From Caulobacter radicis (GTDB lineage Bacteria; Pseudomonadota; Alphaproteobacteria; Caulobacterales; Caulobacteraceae): DNA of 64,000 bases. Made by a program: the position numbers and the translations under genes. Below are positions 17,503 to 28,154 of the stretch, piece after piece. How positions within the stretch are numbered: the stretch's first letter is position 1; the number at the start of each line of letters is the position of its first letter. The stretch is from the NCBI RefSeq assembly GCF_003094615.1, contig NZ_QDKO01000009.1, forward strand, positions 1 to 64,000, in the 5' to 3' direction. The notes below the pieces were generated by a model. It had not been told where the DNA came from, did no database searches, and worked only from the letters and a program-made list of their open reading frames with translations.

Positions 17503-19863
17503 ATGGCGGGGAACGGCGTGAGCGGCGGGATGAGCACCCGCAGGGGCTTTCTGCTGGCCTCCACCGCCCTGGCCTTCGCCGGCGGGGCCGCCGTGGCCGC
17601 GCCGATCGCCGTGGATCCCGCCCGCGTCGTCGCCCGGCCGGTGCCCGCGCGCCACGTGGCGCTGACGCCGTCGATCTTCAGCCGGGCGCAGGAGGCCAAC
17701 CGCGCCTATCTCGCCTCGCTGTCGCCCGACCGGCTGCTGCACAACTTCCACAAGGGCGCGGGGCTGCCGGTCAAGGCGCCGGTCTATGGCGGCTGGGAGG
17801 CCCAGAGCATCGCCGGTCACACCCTGGGCCACTGGCTGACGGCCTGTTCGCTGCAGGTGGCCCATACCGGCGATCCGGAACTGCGGGCGCGGCTGGCCTA
17901 TACCGTGGCGCAGCTGGCCCGCGTGCAGGCCGCCCACGGCGACGGCTATGTGGGCGGAACCACCCGCTGGGGCCAGGACGATCCGGTCGGCGGCAAGCAG
18001 GTGTTCGAGGAACTGCGCCGGGGCGACATCCGCTCGTCGCGCTTCAGCCTCAACGACGGCTGGGTGCCGGTCTACACCTGGCACAAGGTGCATGCCGGCC
18101 TGCTGGACGCCCATGAGCTGGCCGGAACGCCCGGCGCGCTGGAGGTGGCGGTCGGGGTCGCCGGCTATTTCGCCGGGGTGATCGACGGCCTGTCCGACGA
18201 GCAGGTGCAGAAGATCCTGGTCACCGAGCATGGCGGGATCAACGAGGCCTACGCCCAGACCTACGCCCTGACCGGCGACGCGCGCTGGCTGAAGGTCGCC
18301 CGCCGCCTGCGCCACAAGGCCGTGCTCGATCCGATCGCGGGCGAGCGCGACGAACTGGCCGGCCTGCACGCCAACACCCAGATCCCCAAGGTCATCGGCC
18401 TGGCGCGGCTGCACGAGGTGGCCGGCGACGACCCCGGCGAGGCGGTCGCCGCGCGGTTCTTCCACCGGGCCGTGACCCGCGACCACAGCTACGTCATCGG
18501 CGGCAATTCCGACCGCGAGCACTTCGGCAAGCCGCGCCAGATCGCCCGCCACATGGCCGAGACCACCTGCGAGGCCTGCAACAGCTACAACATGCTGAAG
18601 CTGACCCGCCACCTGTGGAGCTGGAAGCCCGACGGGGCCCTGTTCGACTATTACGAGCGCGCCCAGCTGAACCACATCATGGCCCACCAGCGGCCCGGCG
18701 ACGGCCGCTTCGTCTACTTCATGCCGATGGCCGCGGGCGGGCGGCGCAGCTACTCCACCTACGAGGACAGCTTCTGGTGCTGCGTGGGTTCGGGCATGGA
18801 GAGCCACGCCAAGCACGCCGACAGCATCTGGTGGAAGGGCGGCGACGGCGCGCTCTATCTCAACCTGTTCATCGCCTCGAAGCTTGATCTGCCGGACGGC
18901 GACTTCGCCATCGACCTGGTCACCACCTATCCGGCCCAGGGCGATATCGACCTGACCATTGCGCGGGCGCCGAAGGGCGAGCGCGAGATCGCCCTGCGCC
19001 TGCCGGCCTGGTGCGCCGCGCCGGTGCTCAAGCTCAACGGCCAGGCCGTGGCGATCGAGACCCGGGGCGACGGCTATGCGCGGCTGAAGCGGCGCTGGAA
19101 GGCCGGCGACCGCGTCCGGCTGTGGCTGCCGATGACCGTCCGGGCCGAGCCGACGCCCGACGATCCCAACCTGACGGCCTTCGTCTCCGGCCCGCTGGTG
19201 CTGGCCGCCGACATGGGCCCGGCCGAGCGGCCGTTCGACCAGCCCGTGCCGGCCCTGCTGGCCGAGGGCGACCCGGCGGCGGCGCTGCGCCGCTCCGCCG
19301 TCCATCCGCATGTCTTCGAGGCCCCGACGGCCCAGGGCGGGCGGGTCAGCCTGTCGCCGTTCTACGGCGCCTACGACCGGCGCACGGCCGTCTACCTGCC
19401 GGCCTTCACCAAGACCCGCTGGGCGGCGGAGGGCCAGGCCTTCCTGGCGGCCGAGCAGGTCCGCATCGACACCGTCGCCCGCACCGTCGACACCGTCTAT
19501 CTGGGCGAGCAGCAGCCCGAGGTCGACCACAGGGTCGCGGCCGGAAGCGGCGAGATCATCCAGCTGAACGGCCGCAGCGGCCGCAAGCTGAACCCCGGCG
19601 GCTGGCTGGAGGCCACCCTGGCCCGCCGGGCCGGCCCGCTGACCCTGCAACTGGTCTACTGGGGCGCCGACGCCGGCCAGTCGGCCAGGGTGCTGGCCGA
19701 CGGCGCGGTGGTGGGAACCTTCGCCACCCCGGCCGGCAAGCGCGACGGCTTCTTCGCCGTCGACCTGCCCCTGCCGGCGGGGGGCGCGCCCGCCCGCCTG
19801 CGCATCGAGGCCGACGGCGGCAAGCCGGTGGTGGTCTACGAGCTGCGGGTGATGGAGGGGTAG
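17503..19863 (+). CDS. Exported GH127-family glycosidase (beta-L-arabinofuranosidase-like)
   Basis: A 786-residue protein of the former DUF1680 family. A Tat-type signal (STRRGFLLASTALAFAGG) targets it to the periplasm. Family hallmarks are HKVHAGLLDAH, the Glu-containing ETTCEACNSYNMLKL segment and the CCVGSGMESHAKH segment. In characterised GH127 enzymes a Glu and Cys residues with bound zinc form the active site. GH127 and related enzymes release beta-L-arabinofuranose from plant glycans. The ATG at 17503 has GGGTGGAG upstream, and ATG 17530 is an alternative. A palindromic operator lies 24 bases upstream. Confidence 0.87.
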   Translation: MAGNGVSGGMSTRRGFLLASTALAFAGGAAVAAPIAVDPARVVARPVPARHVALTPSIFSRAQEANRAYLASLSPDRLLHNFHKGAGLPVKAPVYGGWEAQSIAGHTLGHWLTACSLQVAHTGDPELRARLAYTVAQLARVQAAHGDGYVGGTTRWGQDDPVGGKQVFEELRRGDIRSSRFSLNDGWVPVYTWHKVHAGLLDAHELAGTPGALEVAVGVAGYFAGVIDGLSDEQVQKILVTEHGGINEAYAQTYALTGDARWLKVARRLRHKAVLDPIAGERDELAGLHANTQIPKVIGLARLHEVAGDDPGEAVAARFFHRAVTRDHSYVIGGNSDREHFGKPRQIARHMAETTCEACNSYNMLKLTRHLWSWKPDGALFDYYERAQLNHIMAHQRPGDGRFVYFMPMAAGGRRSYSTYEDSFWCCVGSGMESHAKHADSIWWKGGDGALYLNLFIASKLDLPDGDFAIDLVTTYPAQGDIDLTIARAPKGEREIALRLPAWCAAPVLKLNGQAVAIETRGDGYARLKRRWKAGDRVRLWLPMTVRAEPTPDDPNLTAFVSGPLVLAADMGPAERPFDQPVPALLAEGDPAAALRRSAVHPHVFEAPTAQGGRVSLSPFYGAYDRRTAVYLPAFTKTRWAAEGQAFLAAEQVRIDTVARTVDTVYLGEQQPEVDHRVAAGSGEIIQLNGRSGRKLNPGGWLEATLARRAGPLTLQLVYWGADAGQSARVLADGAVVGTFATPAGKRDGFFAVDLPLPAGGAPARLRIEADGGKPVVVYELRVMEG

Positions 19864-19894
19864 GCGGCTTAGGCCCTCTTATCGCGGCGCCCCA

Positions 19895-20587
19895 CTATCC
19901 CCCACACCCCGGATCCGGCCGTTCCCGCCCGTCCGGGCAGGCGTAGAAGCCTTCGTCCTGGCCGGGCAGGGTGATCCCTTCGTCGGCGAGGTCGAGGAAC
20001 CAGCGGCCGTCGCGGAAGGGGGCGATGCCGGTGGCGACCAGCTCCTTCGTCAGGGCCGGTTCGAGGAACGGGAAGGCGGCCCGCATGCGCGGGTCGCCGG
20101 TCCAGGCCGGGGCGTCCACCAGGCGGTAGGCGAAGTTCAGGGTCTTGCCGTCCTCGCCCACCAGCCAGGCGCGGGTGATCCTGCGGCGGGCGTAGCAGAG
20201 CTCGATGCTGGACGGCAGGGCCGGGTTCCGCGTGCGCACGCGGAACCAGTGGGCGGCCTTGCGGGCCGGCGCCAGCCGCACCTCGCCGGCCGGGGCGCCG
20301 GCGACCTCTTCCAGCAGGCCGGCCTCGACCAGGGCGCGGACGGTGTCGAGCCGGGCCGTGCGGTCGCTGATCTGGATCGGCGAGACGCCGGTCAGCACCG
20401 CGGCGCACTGGCCCAGCGGCAGGCCCTGGGCGCGGGCGTCGAAGAAGGTCTGGATCTCGGCCACGGCCTGGCCGCTGTCGATCGAGCGGCGGGCCTGCTC
20501 CTCGGGGCTGGGCGCGCAGGCCGCCAGCAGCAGCGCCGGCAGCAGGGCCCGCGCCCCGCCGCGTCCGGGTTTTCTCCTGGCTTTCAT
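19895..20587 (-). CDS. Putative lipoprotein of unknown function
   Basis: A 230-residue protein with a basic N-terminus and a lipobox-like LLPALLLAAC, so the mature form probably starts at the Cys near residue 24. The rest is a mixed alpha/beta domain with several cysteines and repeated hints of a winged or cystatin-like fold (VSPIQISDRTARLDTVRALVEAGLLEEV), which also resembles a helical DNA-binding-like motif used outside the cytoplasm. It is convergent with the GH127 gene. No family is recognised. Confidence 0.6.
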   Translation of the reverse strand: MKARRKPGRGGARALLPALLLAACAPSPEEQARRSIDSGQAVAEIQTFFDARAQGLPLGQCAAVLTGVSPIQISDRTARLDTVRALVEAGLLEEVAGAPAGEVRLAPARKAAHWFRVRTRNPALPSSIELCYARRRITRAWLVGEDGKTLNFAYRLVDAPAWTGDPRMRAAFPFLEPALTKELVATGIAPFRDGRWFLDLADEGITLPGQDEGFYACPDGRERPDPGCGG

Positions 20588-20649
20588 CCACGCCTCGCGC
20601 CGCCTTCGTCCGGGCGGAAACGGTCGAGCACGGGCGAGGTTGCCGCCCG

Positions 20650-21048
20650 TCAGCCGGCGAAGGCCTCCAGCGTCGCGGCCAGGCTGGCGAGGTTGGCGCT
20701 GTTGGCGGCCATGGCCTCGGCGATGTCGGGCCGTTCGGGGATCACCGCCACCACCCCGCCGCCGGCGGCGCGCAGGGTGAAGCCGTCGCGTTGCAGCTTC
20801 AGCAGGTGGCGGCGGGTGGTCTCGATCGGCAGGCCCATCGAGCGGGCGATGGCCGTCAGCCGCACGGGACGTTCCCCCGAGGCGTCCTGCGGCGCGTGGG
20901 CCGACAGCCTAAGCGCCGTCAGGAACACCAGGCCGCGCATGATGTCGCCGTCGAACACCGAGGACAGCAGCCCCGCGCTGCGCAGCACGTAGTCGGCGCC
21001 GATGTCGAGGTGATGGCGGGCGAGCGTCGATCGGACGTCATTGGGCAT
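20650..21048 (-). CDS. Small winged-helix transcriptional regulator
   Basis: A 132-residue protein with an N-terminal helical region and a helix-turn-helix (RLTAIARSMGLPIETTRRHLLKLQRDGF, about residues 67-94) typical of IclR- or Crp-like winged-helix domains, followed by a short wing (RAAGGGVVAVIPER). There is no ligand-binding domain of obvious type. It is divergent from the small LFAATYLPLC-family gene at 21176, with about 130 bases between them, and might control that gene. Target genes are unknown. Confidence 0.65.
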   Translation of the reverse strand: MPNDVRSTLARHHLDIGADYVLRSAGLLSSVFDGDIMRGLVFLTALRLSAHAPQDASGERPVRLTAIARSMGLPIETTRRHLLKLQRDGFTLRAAGGGVVAVIPERPDIAEAMAANSANLASLAATLEAFAG

Positions 21049-21175
21049 GGGGCTTTGTTACTCCTCTTGGGGGGCGAGGTCCCACGCCGCGCGGCGGGCG
21101 GCCTTGATCCGGATCAAGGCGCGACCGGCGATCTTCGGGCAGGAGCCGCGCCCAGTTCCAGGAGTTCCCCCCACG

Positions 21176-21430
21176 ATGTCGCCCGCCGGCCCTTCCGATC
21201 CTCCCGGTCTTTCAGGCCCCGACGTGCCGGCCTTCACCGGCGAGGACATCGTGCGCCTGTTCGCCGCCACCTACCTGCCGCTGTGCCGCTCGCTGGAGGC
21301 GGCCGGCGCCCTCGACCCCGTCGCCCTGGCCCGCGACATCCGGGCCCGCCTCGACCCCGAGCCCGGCGAGCCCTGGGAGATCCTGGCCGCGGCCCTGTGC
21401 AAGGTGCTCGGCGAGGCGGGGCGGGGGTAG
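21176..21430 (+). CDS. Small conserved protein of the LFAATYLPLC type (copy 1)
   Basis: An 84-residue protein with no signal or membrane segment. It shares the block LFAATYLPLCRSLEAAGALD with the 96-residue protein at 26018-26308 (LFAATYLPLCERLETAGVLD), so the two are paralogs. I chose the ATG at 21176 with GGAG about ten bases upstream. I do not recognise the family. The other copy overlaps a chemoreceptor gene, which may hint at a signalling role. Confidence 0.6.
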   Translation: MSPAGPSDPPGLSGPDVPAFTGEDIVRLFAATYLPLCRSLEAAGALDPVALARDIRARLDPEPGEPWEILAAALCKVLGEAGRG

Positions 21431-21450
21431 GGGGCTCGTGCTCGGTGCGT

Positions 21451-21540
21451 GATCCTCGTCCTTCGACAAGCTCAGGATGAGGATCATTCAAAGGCCGAGC
21501 GGCGTAAAACCTCATCCTGAGCCTGTCGAAGGACGAGGTT
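21451..21540. repeat. Inverted repeat with CTTCGACAAGCTCAGGATGAGG-type arms (family 4)
   Basis: Two inverted arms (CTCGTCCTTCGACAAGCTCA and TGAGCCTGTCGAAGGACGAG) about 30 bases apart, lying between converging genes. The same family is at 63644-63734. Repeats of this type are widespread in proteobacterial intergenic regions. Confidence 0.75.
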
Positions 21541-21577
21541 TCGTCTCGAACCTCGGATGCCGATACGCCTTGGAAGG

Positions 21578-21973
21578 CTAGTCCTCGATCGCCTCGATGC
21601 CCTGGCGCCTCAGCGCCTCAAGGTGGTCGCGCATGGCCGCCAGCTGCTGCGGCGCATGGCCGGTCCAGCCTTCGACCTCGCCGACGATCCGCAGCGGGGC
21701 GCGAGTGCGGTACGACCGCGTCGGATTGCCCGGGAACCTCTTGTCGGTGACGTTGGGATCGTCCTCGAACGGGCCGGTCGGCTCGACGACGTAGATCCGC
21801 TCGCGCCCCTCGCCCTGGGCCAGCTCCGCGCCCCAGGTCGCCGCATCCAGCGTGGCGGCGAAATAGACGAAGGCGGCGGCCTTGCGCGATCCGTAGTTCG
21901 AGGCGCGGCCGGCCTCGATCAGGTCGCCCGCCGAAAGATCCGCCTTCGTGCCGTGATAGTAGGTCGTGGTCAT
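21578..21973 (-). CDS. arr: NAD(+)-rifampin ADP-ribosyltransferase
   Basis: A 131-residue protein of the Arr family, which inactivates rifamycins by transferring ADP-ribose from NAD to the antibiotic. Family motifs run in order: YYHGTKADLSAGDLIEAG (catalytic His near residue 7), VYFAATLDAATWGAELAQGE (Tyr in VYF), IYVVEPTGPFEDDPNVTDKR (conserved Asp), then FPGNPTRSYR and the PLRIVGEVEGW strand. Length and motif spacing match the compact Arr enzymes. It is cytoplasmic. Chromosomal arr genes are common in environmental bacteria, so this is probably intrinsic. Confidence 0.92.
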   Translation of the reverse strand: MTTTYYHGTKADLSAGDLIEAGRASNYGSRKAAAFVYFAATLDAATWGAELAQGEGRERIYVVEPTGPFEDDPNVTDKRFPGNPTRSYRTRAPLRIVGEVEGWTGHAPQQLAAMRDHLEALRRQGIEAIED

Positions 21974-22063
21974 GGTCGCCTCCGCTCGAGAAGACCCCGC
22001 AGACTGCGCATATTTCGCCGCCCGCCAATGCTTGAACGCAGGTTTTTCGGGCCTAAATCTGGA

Positions 22064-22957
22064 TCAGCCGCCCCGCCAGCGCAGGGCCTCGGCCAGTTTC
22101 GAGAAGGCCGGCGAGGCGTGCCGGCGGCTCGGATAATAGAGGTGGTAGCCGGAGAACGGCTCGCACCAGTCCTCCAGCACCCGCGCCAGGTCGCCGCTCG
22201 CCAGGTGGGGCGCGGCGACGTCCTGCGGCATGTAGGCCAGGCCCAGTCCCTGCAGCGCGCCGTCCAGCCGCTGGCGGATGGTGTTGACCACCAGCTGGCC
22301 GTCGACCCGCACCTTGACCTCGCGGCCGTCCTTCTCGAACTCCCAGGCAAACAGTCCGCCATAGGTGGGCAGGCGCATGTTGATGCAGTTGTGCTCGGTC
22401 AGGTCCTGCGGCGTCAGCGGACGCGGGCGGGTCGCGAAATAGGCCGGCGCGCCGACCACGGCCATGCGCAGGTCGGGACCGATGCGCAGGGCGATCATGT
22501 CCTTGGCCACCTGCTCGCCCAGCCGCACCCCGGCGTCGAAGCCCTCGGCGACGATGTCGACCAGGCCGTAGTCGACGGTGATCTCGACCCGGATGTCGGG
22601 ATAGTCGGGCAGCAGCCTGGCCAGGCCCGGTTGCAGGGCCGACTGTGCGGCGTGCTCGCCGGCGGTGATGCGAATGGTGCCGGCCGGCCGCTCGCGCAGG
22701 TCGCTGAGGGCGGCCAGGGCCTGCTCGATCTCCTCCAGTCGCGGCGCCAGGGTCGCCAGCAGCCGCTCGCCCGCCTCGGTGGGCGCCACGCTGCGGGTGG
22801 TGCGGGCCAGAAGGCGCAGGCCCAGCCGCGCCTCCAGGCCCTTGATCGTCTGGCTCAGCGCCGAGGCCGAGACGCCCAGCTTGGCCCCGGCCCGGGTGAA
22901 GCTGCGCTCCTTGGCGACCAGGGCGAAGGCGGCGAGGTCGTCGAGGCGCTGGGTCAT
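22064..22957 (-). CDS. LysR-family transcriptional regulator
   Basis: A 297-residue regulator. The N-terminal helix-turn-helix (FTRAGAKLGVSASALSQTI, about residues 20-38) precedes a linker helix and a periplasmic-binding-protein-like effector domain. It is of the AaeR/YafC-like subgroup (LDDLAAFALVAKERSFTRAG; GLRLLARTTRSVAPTEAGERL). It is divergent from a flavodoxin gene followed by two aldo-keto reductases, so it very likely controls that operon through the dyad at 22986-23002. Confidence 0.93.
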   Translation of the reverse strand: MTQRLDDLAAFALVAKERSFTRAGAKLGVSASALSQTIKGLEARLGLRLLARTTRSVAPTEAGERLLATLAPRLEEIEQALAALSDLRERPAGTIRITAGEHAAQSALQPGLARLLPDYPDIRVEITVDYGLVDIVAEGFDAGVRLGEQVAKDMIALRIGPDLRMAVVGAPAYFATRPRPLTPQDLTEHNCINMRLPTYGGLFAWEFEKDGREVKVRVDGQLVVNTIRQRLDGALQGLGLAYMPQDVAAPHLASGDLARVLEDWCEPFSGYHLYYPSRRHASPAFSKLAEALRWRGG

Positions 22958-22985
22958 TTGTAAGTCCCGCTAAAAACAACATGGT

Positions 22986-23002
22986 GATTATCGCGTCTAA
23001 TC
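22986..23002. promoter_or_regulatory. Probable LysR binding dyad GATTA-N7-TAATC
   Basis: A perfect 5-base dyad with a 7-base spacer that contains the T-N11-A pattern typical of LysR-type sites. It lies 29 bases from the LysR start codon in the divergent intergenic region. Confidence 0.55.
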
Positions 23003-23082
23003 GCCGGAATAGGCCAGGCCTATCTTGCTCGGCGTGCGAAGGCGTCGGGGGCTCCGCGTTCGCCGCAGCCAGGAGCCCGCCG

Positions 23083-23120
23083 ATGATCCGCATTTCGTCC
23101 GACGTCCACGAGCGGCGCGC

Positions 23121-23124
<4 letters not shown>
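23083..23124 (+). CDS. Possible 13-codon leader peptide overlapping the flavodoxin start
   Basis: ATG at 23083 has AGGAG seven bases upstream, reads MIRISSDVHERRA and stops at a TGA (23122-23124) that overlaps the GTG of the flavodoxin gene (GTGA). It could couple ribosomes onto the flavodoxin GTG, which has only a weak site of its own. It could equally be chance. Confidence 0.3.
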
Positions 23125-25862
<2,738 letters not shown>

Positions 25863-25869
25863 TCGCCGA

Positions 25870-26012
25870 GGGCTCCCTCTCCCATAGGGAGAGGGCCGGG
25901 GTGAGGGGTTTACGGCGCTCGACGGAGCGCCGGCACGCCGTCCGGCCTCGTAACCCCTCACCCTCCCAGGCTATCGCCTGGGCCCCTCCCTCTCCCTCTG
26001 GGAGAGGGTTCA
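25870..26012. repeat. Composite repeat (family 3 variant) between converging genes
   Basis: Inverted arms (CTCCCTCTCCCATAGGGAGAGG and CCTCTCCCTCTGGGAGAGGG type) surround a short core. It fills nearly the whole gap between the reductase stop (25862) and the stop at 26018. Confidence 0.75.
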
Positions 26013-26017
26013 TACGC

Positions 26018-26308
26018 CTACCCCAAACCGCCCGCGATCACCCGCAGCGCCGGCTCGCGTCTTGGTCCCGTGGGCTGGGGTCCCGGCTGGCGCTCCGGCC
26101 TGGGCCTTCGCAGCACGATCTGCAAGGCCTCGACCATGGCCGCGCTGGCGGTGGTCTCGCCCGGCGCCACGTACAGCGACATGGCGTCGGCCAGGGCCGC
26201 GCGGTCGAGTACGCCGGCGGTTTCCAGCCGTTCGCACAGCGGCAGGTAGGTGGCCGCGAACAGCTTGATCAGGTCGGTGGGGGTGAAGTCGGCGACCTCC
26301 GCCGTCAT
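26018..26308 (-). CDS. Small conserved protein of the LFAATYLPLC type (copy 2)
   Basis: A 96-residue protein with the block LFAATYLPLCERLETAGVLD shared with the 84-residue protein at 21176-21430, followed by a Pro/Arg-rich tail. Its ATG at 26308 overlaps the TGA of the chemoreceptor gene (ATGA), so the two are translated together. A role with the receptor is inferred only from this coupling. There is no signal peptide or membrane segment and no recognised family. Confidence 0.6.
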   Translation of the reverse strand: MTAEVADFTPTDLIKLFAATYLPLCERLETAGVLDRAALADAMSLYVAPGETTASAAMVEALQIVLRRPRPERQPGPQPTGPRREPALRVIAGGLG

Positions 26309-27918
26309 CAGGCGGCCCACTGGCCGGACGTAGCGGCGGGGCCGGTCTCGTCTCGCGTGCGGAACAGGCCGATGCGGTCGGCGAGTTCGGCGGCCTCGGC
26401 GTTGAGGGCGTGGGCGGCCGCCGTGGTCTCCTGGACCATGGCCGCGTTCTGCTGCACCACGCGGTCCATCGCGCCCATGGTGGTGTTGACCTCGCCCAGG
26501 TTCGAGGCCTGGTCGGCGGCCGAGCGGGCGATGGCGTCGATCTGGACGTCGATCTCGGCCACGCGGGCGACGATCCGCTGCAAGGCCTCGCGGGTCTTGC
26601 CCACGCGCTCGACCCCGGCGGCGACCTGGTCGCCCGAGACGGCCACCAGGGCCTTGATCTCGCGGGCGGCGTCGGCGCTGCGCTGGGCCAGAGCCCGCAC
26701 CTCCTGGGCGACGACGGCGAAGCCTTTGCCCGCATCACCCGCACGGGCGGCCTCGACCCCGGCGTTGAGGGCCAGCAGGTTGGTCTGGAAGGCGATCTCG
26801 TCGATCACCCCGATGATCTGGCCGATCTGGCCCGACGAGGTCTCGATCCGGGTCATGGCCTCGACCGCCTCGGTGACCACGGGGTCGGAGCGCTCGGCCT
26901 CCTCGCGGGCGCGGGCGGCCGCGGCGTTGGCCTTGCGGGCGTTGTCGGCGGTCTCGTTGACGGTGGCGGTGATCTGGCCCAGCGCCGTCGAGGTCTCCAC
27001 CAGGCTGGCGGCCTGGTCCTCGGTGCGGTTGGCCAGTTCGTCGGAGGCGCGGCTCATCTCGGCCACGCCGGCGCTCATGCTGGCGGCGTTGCCGCTGATC
27101 TCGCCCAGGGCCGCGCGCAGCTTGGCCACGGCGTCGTTGAAGTCCTGGCGCAGCGGCTCGTACTGGGCGGAAAAGCGGGTCTCCAGGCGCGAGGTCAGGT
27201 CGCCCCCGGCCAGCTGGCGCAGGGCGTGGGCCAGGTGTTCGACCACTTCCGTCTGCTCGGCCTCCATCGCCGCCTTCAGCCGGGCGCGCTCGGCGTTGGC
27301 GCGGTCGGCGGCGGCGCGTTCGGCCAGGGCCGCGGCGTTGGCCTCGTCGGCGGCGCGGGCGGCGCGCTCGGAGGCCTCCGTGCGGGCGCTGACGGTGACG
27401 AACAGGCGCGAGACCCCGGCCGTCAGCCAGACCAGCGACCAGGCGGTGGTCAGCGTCATGGCCGCGCGCAGGGCCAGCGCCAGCAGGCTCTCGTCGGCGG
27501 CCAGCCGGTGGGGGAAGAGGCCGGCGGCCATCAGGTCGACGCCGATGACGGCGGCCGCCCCGGCCGCCACCACCCGCCAGTCGCCATAGGCCACCAGCAG
27601 GGCCAGCGCCGCCAGGAAGGCCATGCGGGCCTCGTCCTGCAGGCCATGGCCCCGGAAGGCCAGTACGAACAGCGCCACCTGGCCGACCAGGGCCAGGGCC
27701 GTGCACAGCTGCTGGGCCAGGCGGTCGCGCCACAGGCCGTAGGCCGCCAGCACCAGCGCCGCCAGGACCGCCGAGCCCGCCGCCGGAACCAGCAGCGGCG
27801 CGCCGGCCAGCAGGCAGGCGATCGGAACCACCACGGCGCTGGCCGCCACGCAGCCGATCACCAGCTGACCGCCGACGCGGCGCTGGGCCTCAATACTGTC
27901 GAACTGGATCAAACGCAC
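26308..27918 (-). CDS. Methyl-accepting chemotaxis protein
   Basis: A 536-residue receptor. About six hydrophobic segments fill residues 20-175, with no large periplasmic loop, so it senses through the membrane domain. A coiled region and HAMP-like segment (about 215-265) lead into the signalling domain with the hairpin tip EIAFQTNLLALNAGVEAARAG. The tail ends SGQWAA and lacks a WEEF pentapeptide. I chose the GTG at 27918, which has GGAGGCGG upstream; a TTG at 27990 is a weaker choice. It is coupled to a small downstream protein. Confidence 0.92.
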   Translation of the reverse strand: MRLIQFDSIEAQRRVGGQLVIGCVAASAVVVPIACLLAGAPLLVPAAGSAVLAALVLAAYGLWRDRLAQQLCTALALVGQVALFVLAFRGHGLQDEARMAFLAALALLVAYGDWRVVAAGAAAVIGVDLMAAGLFPHRLAADESLLALALRAAMTLTTAWSLVWLTAGVSRLFVTVSARTEASERAARAADEANAAALAERAAADRANAERARLKAAMEAEQTEVVEHLAHALRQLAGGDLTSRLETRFSAQYEPLRQDFNDAVAKLRAALGEISGNAASMSAGVAEMSRASDELANRTEDQAASLVETSTALGQITATVNETADNARKANAAAARAREEAERSDPVVTEAVEAMTRIETSSGQIGQIIGVIDEIAFQTNLLALNAGVEAARAGDAGKGFAVVAQEVRALAQRSADAAREIKALVAVSGDQVAAGVERVGKTREALQRIVARVAEIDVQIDAIARSAADQASNLGEVNTTMGAMDRVVQQNAAMVQETTAAAHALNAEAAELADRIGLFRTRDETGPAATSGQWAA

Positions 27919-28002
27919 GCCCGCCTCCGGTATTTCGCGGCAAGCATCCGTGATGAGCGTTAATCGGTCGTGACAAAACCGGCGAAACAACGCCCATGGT
28001 TA

Positions 28003-28020
28003 CTACGTACCAATACGTAG
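28003..28020. promoter_or_regulatory. Perfect inverted repeat CTACGTA-CCAA-TACGTAG
   Basis: Seven-base arms with a four-base spacer in an AT-richer patch of the 236-base region between the divergent chemoreceptor and sensor kinase genes. A likely operator for one or both; the binding protein is unknown. Confidence 0.5.
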
Positions 28021-28154
28021 ATGTCGCGACAATATTCTCAAAATGGGAGAACGACGACATGTCCGGCCGGGATTTCGATCGTGCGCGACCATCCGGGAGC
28101 GGACGACGTCAACCTGTAGTGGCCCCGGGGCGCGGGCCTGTGTAAGCCTTGGCC

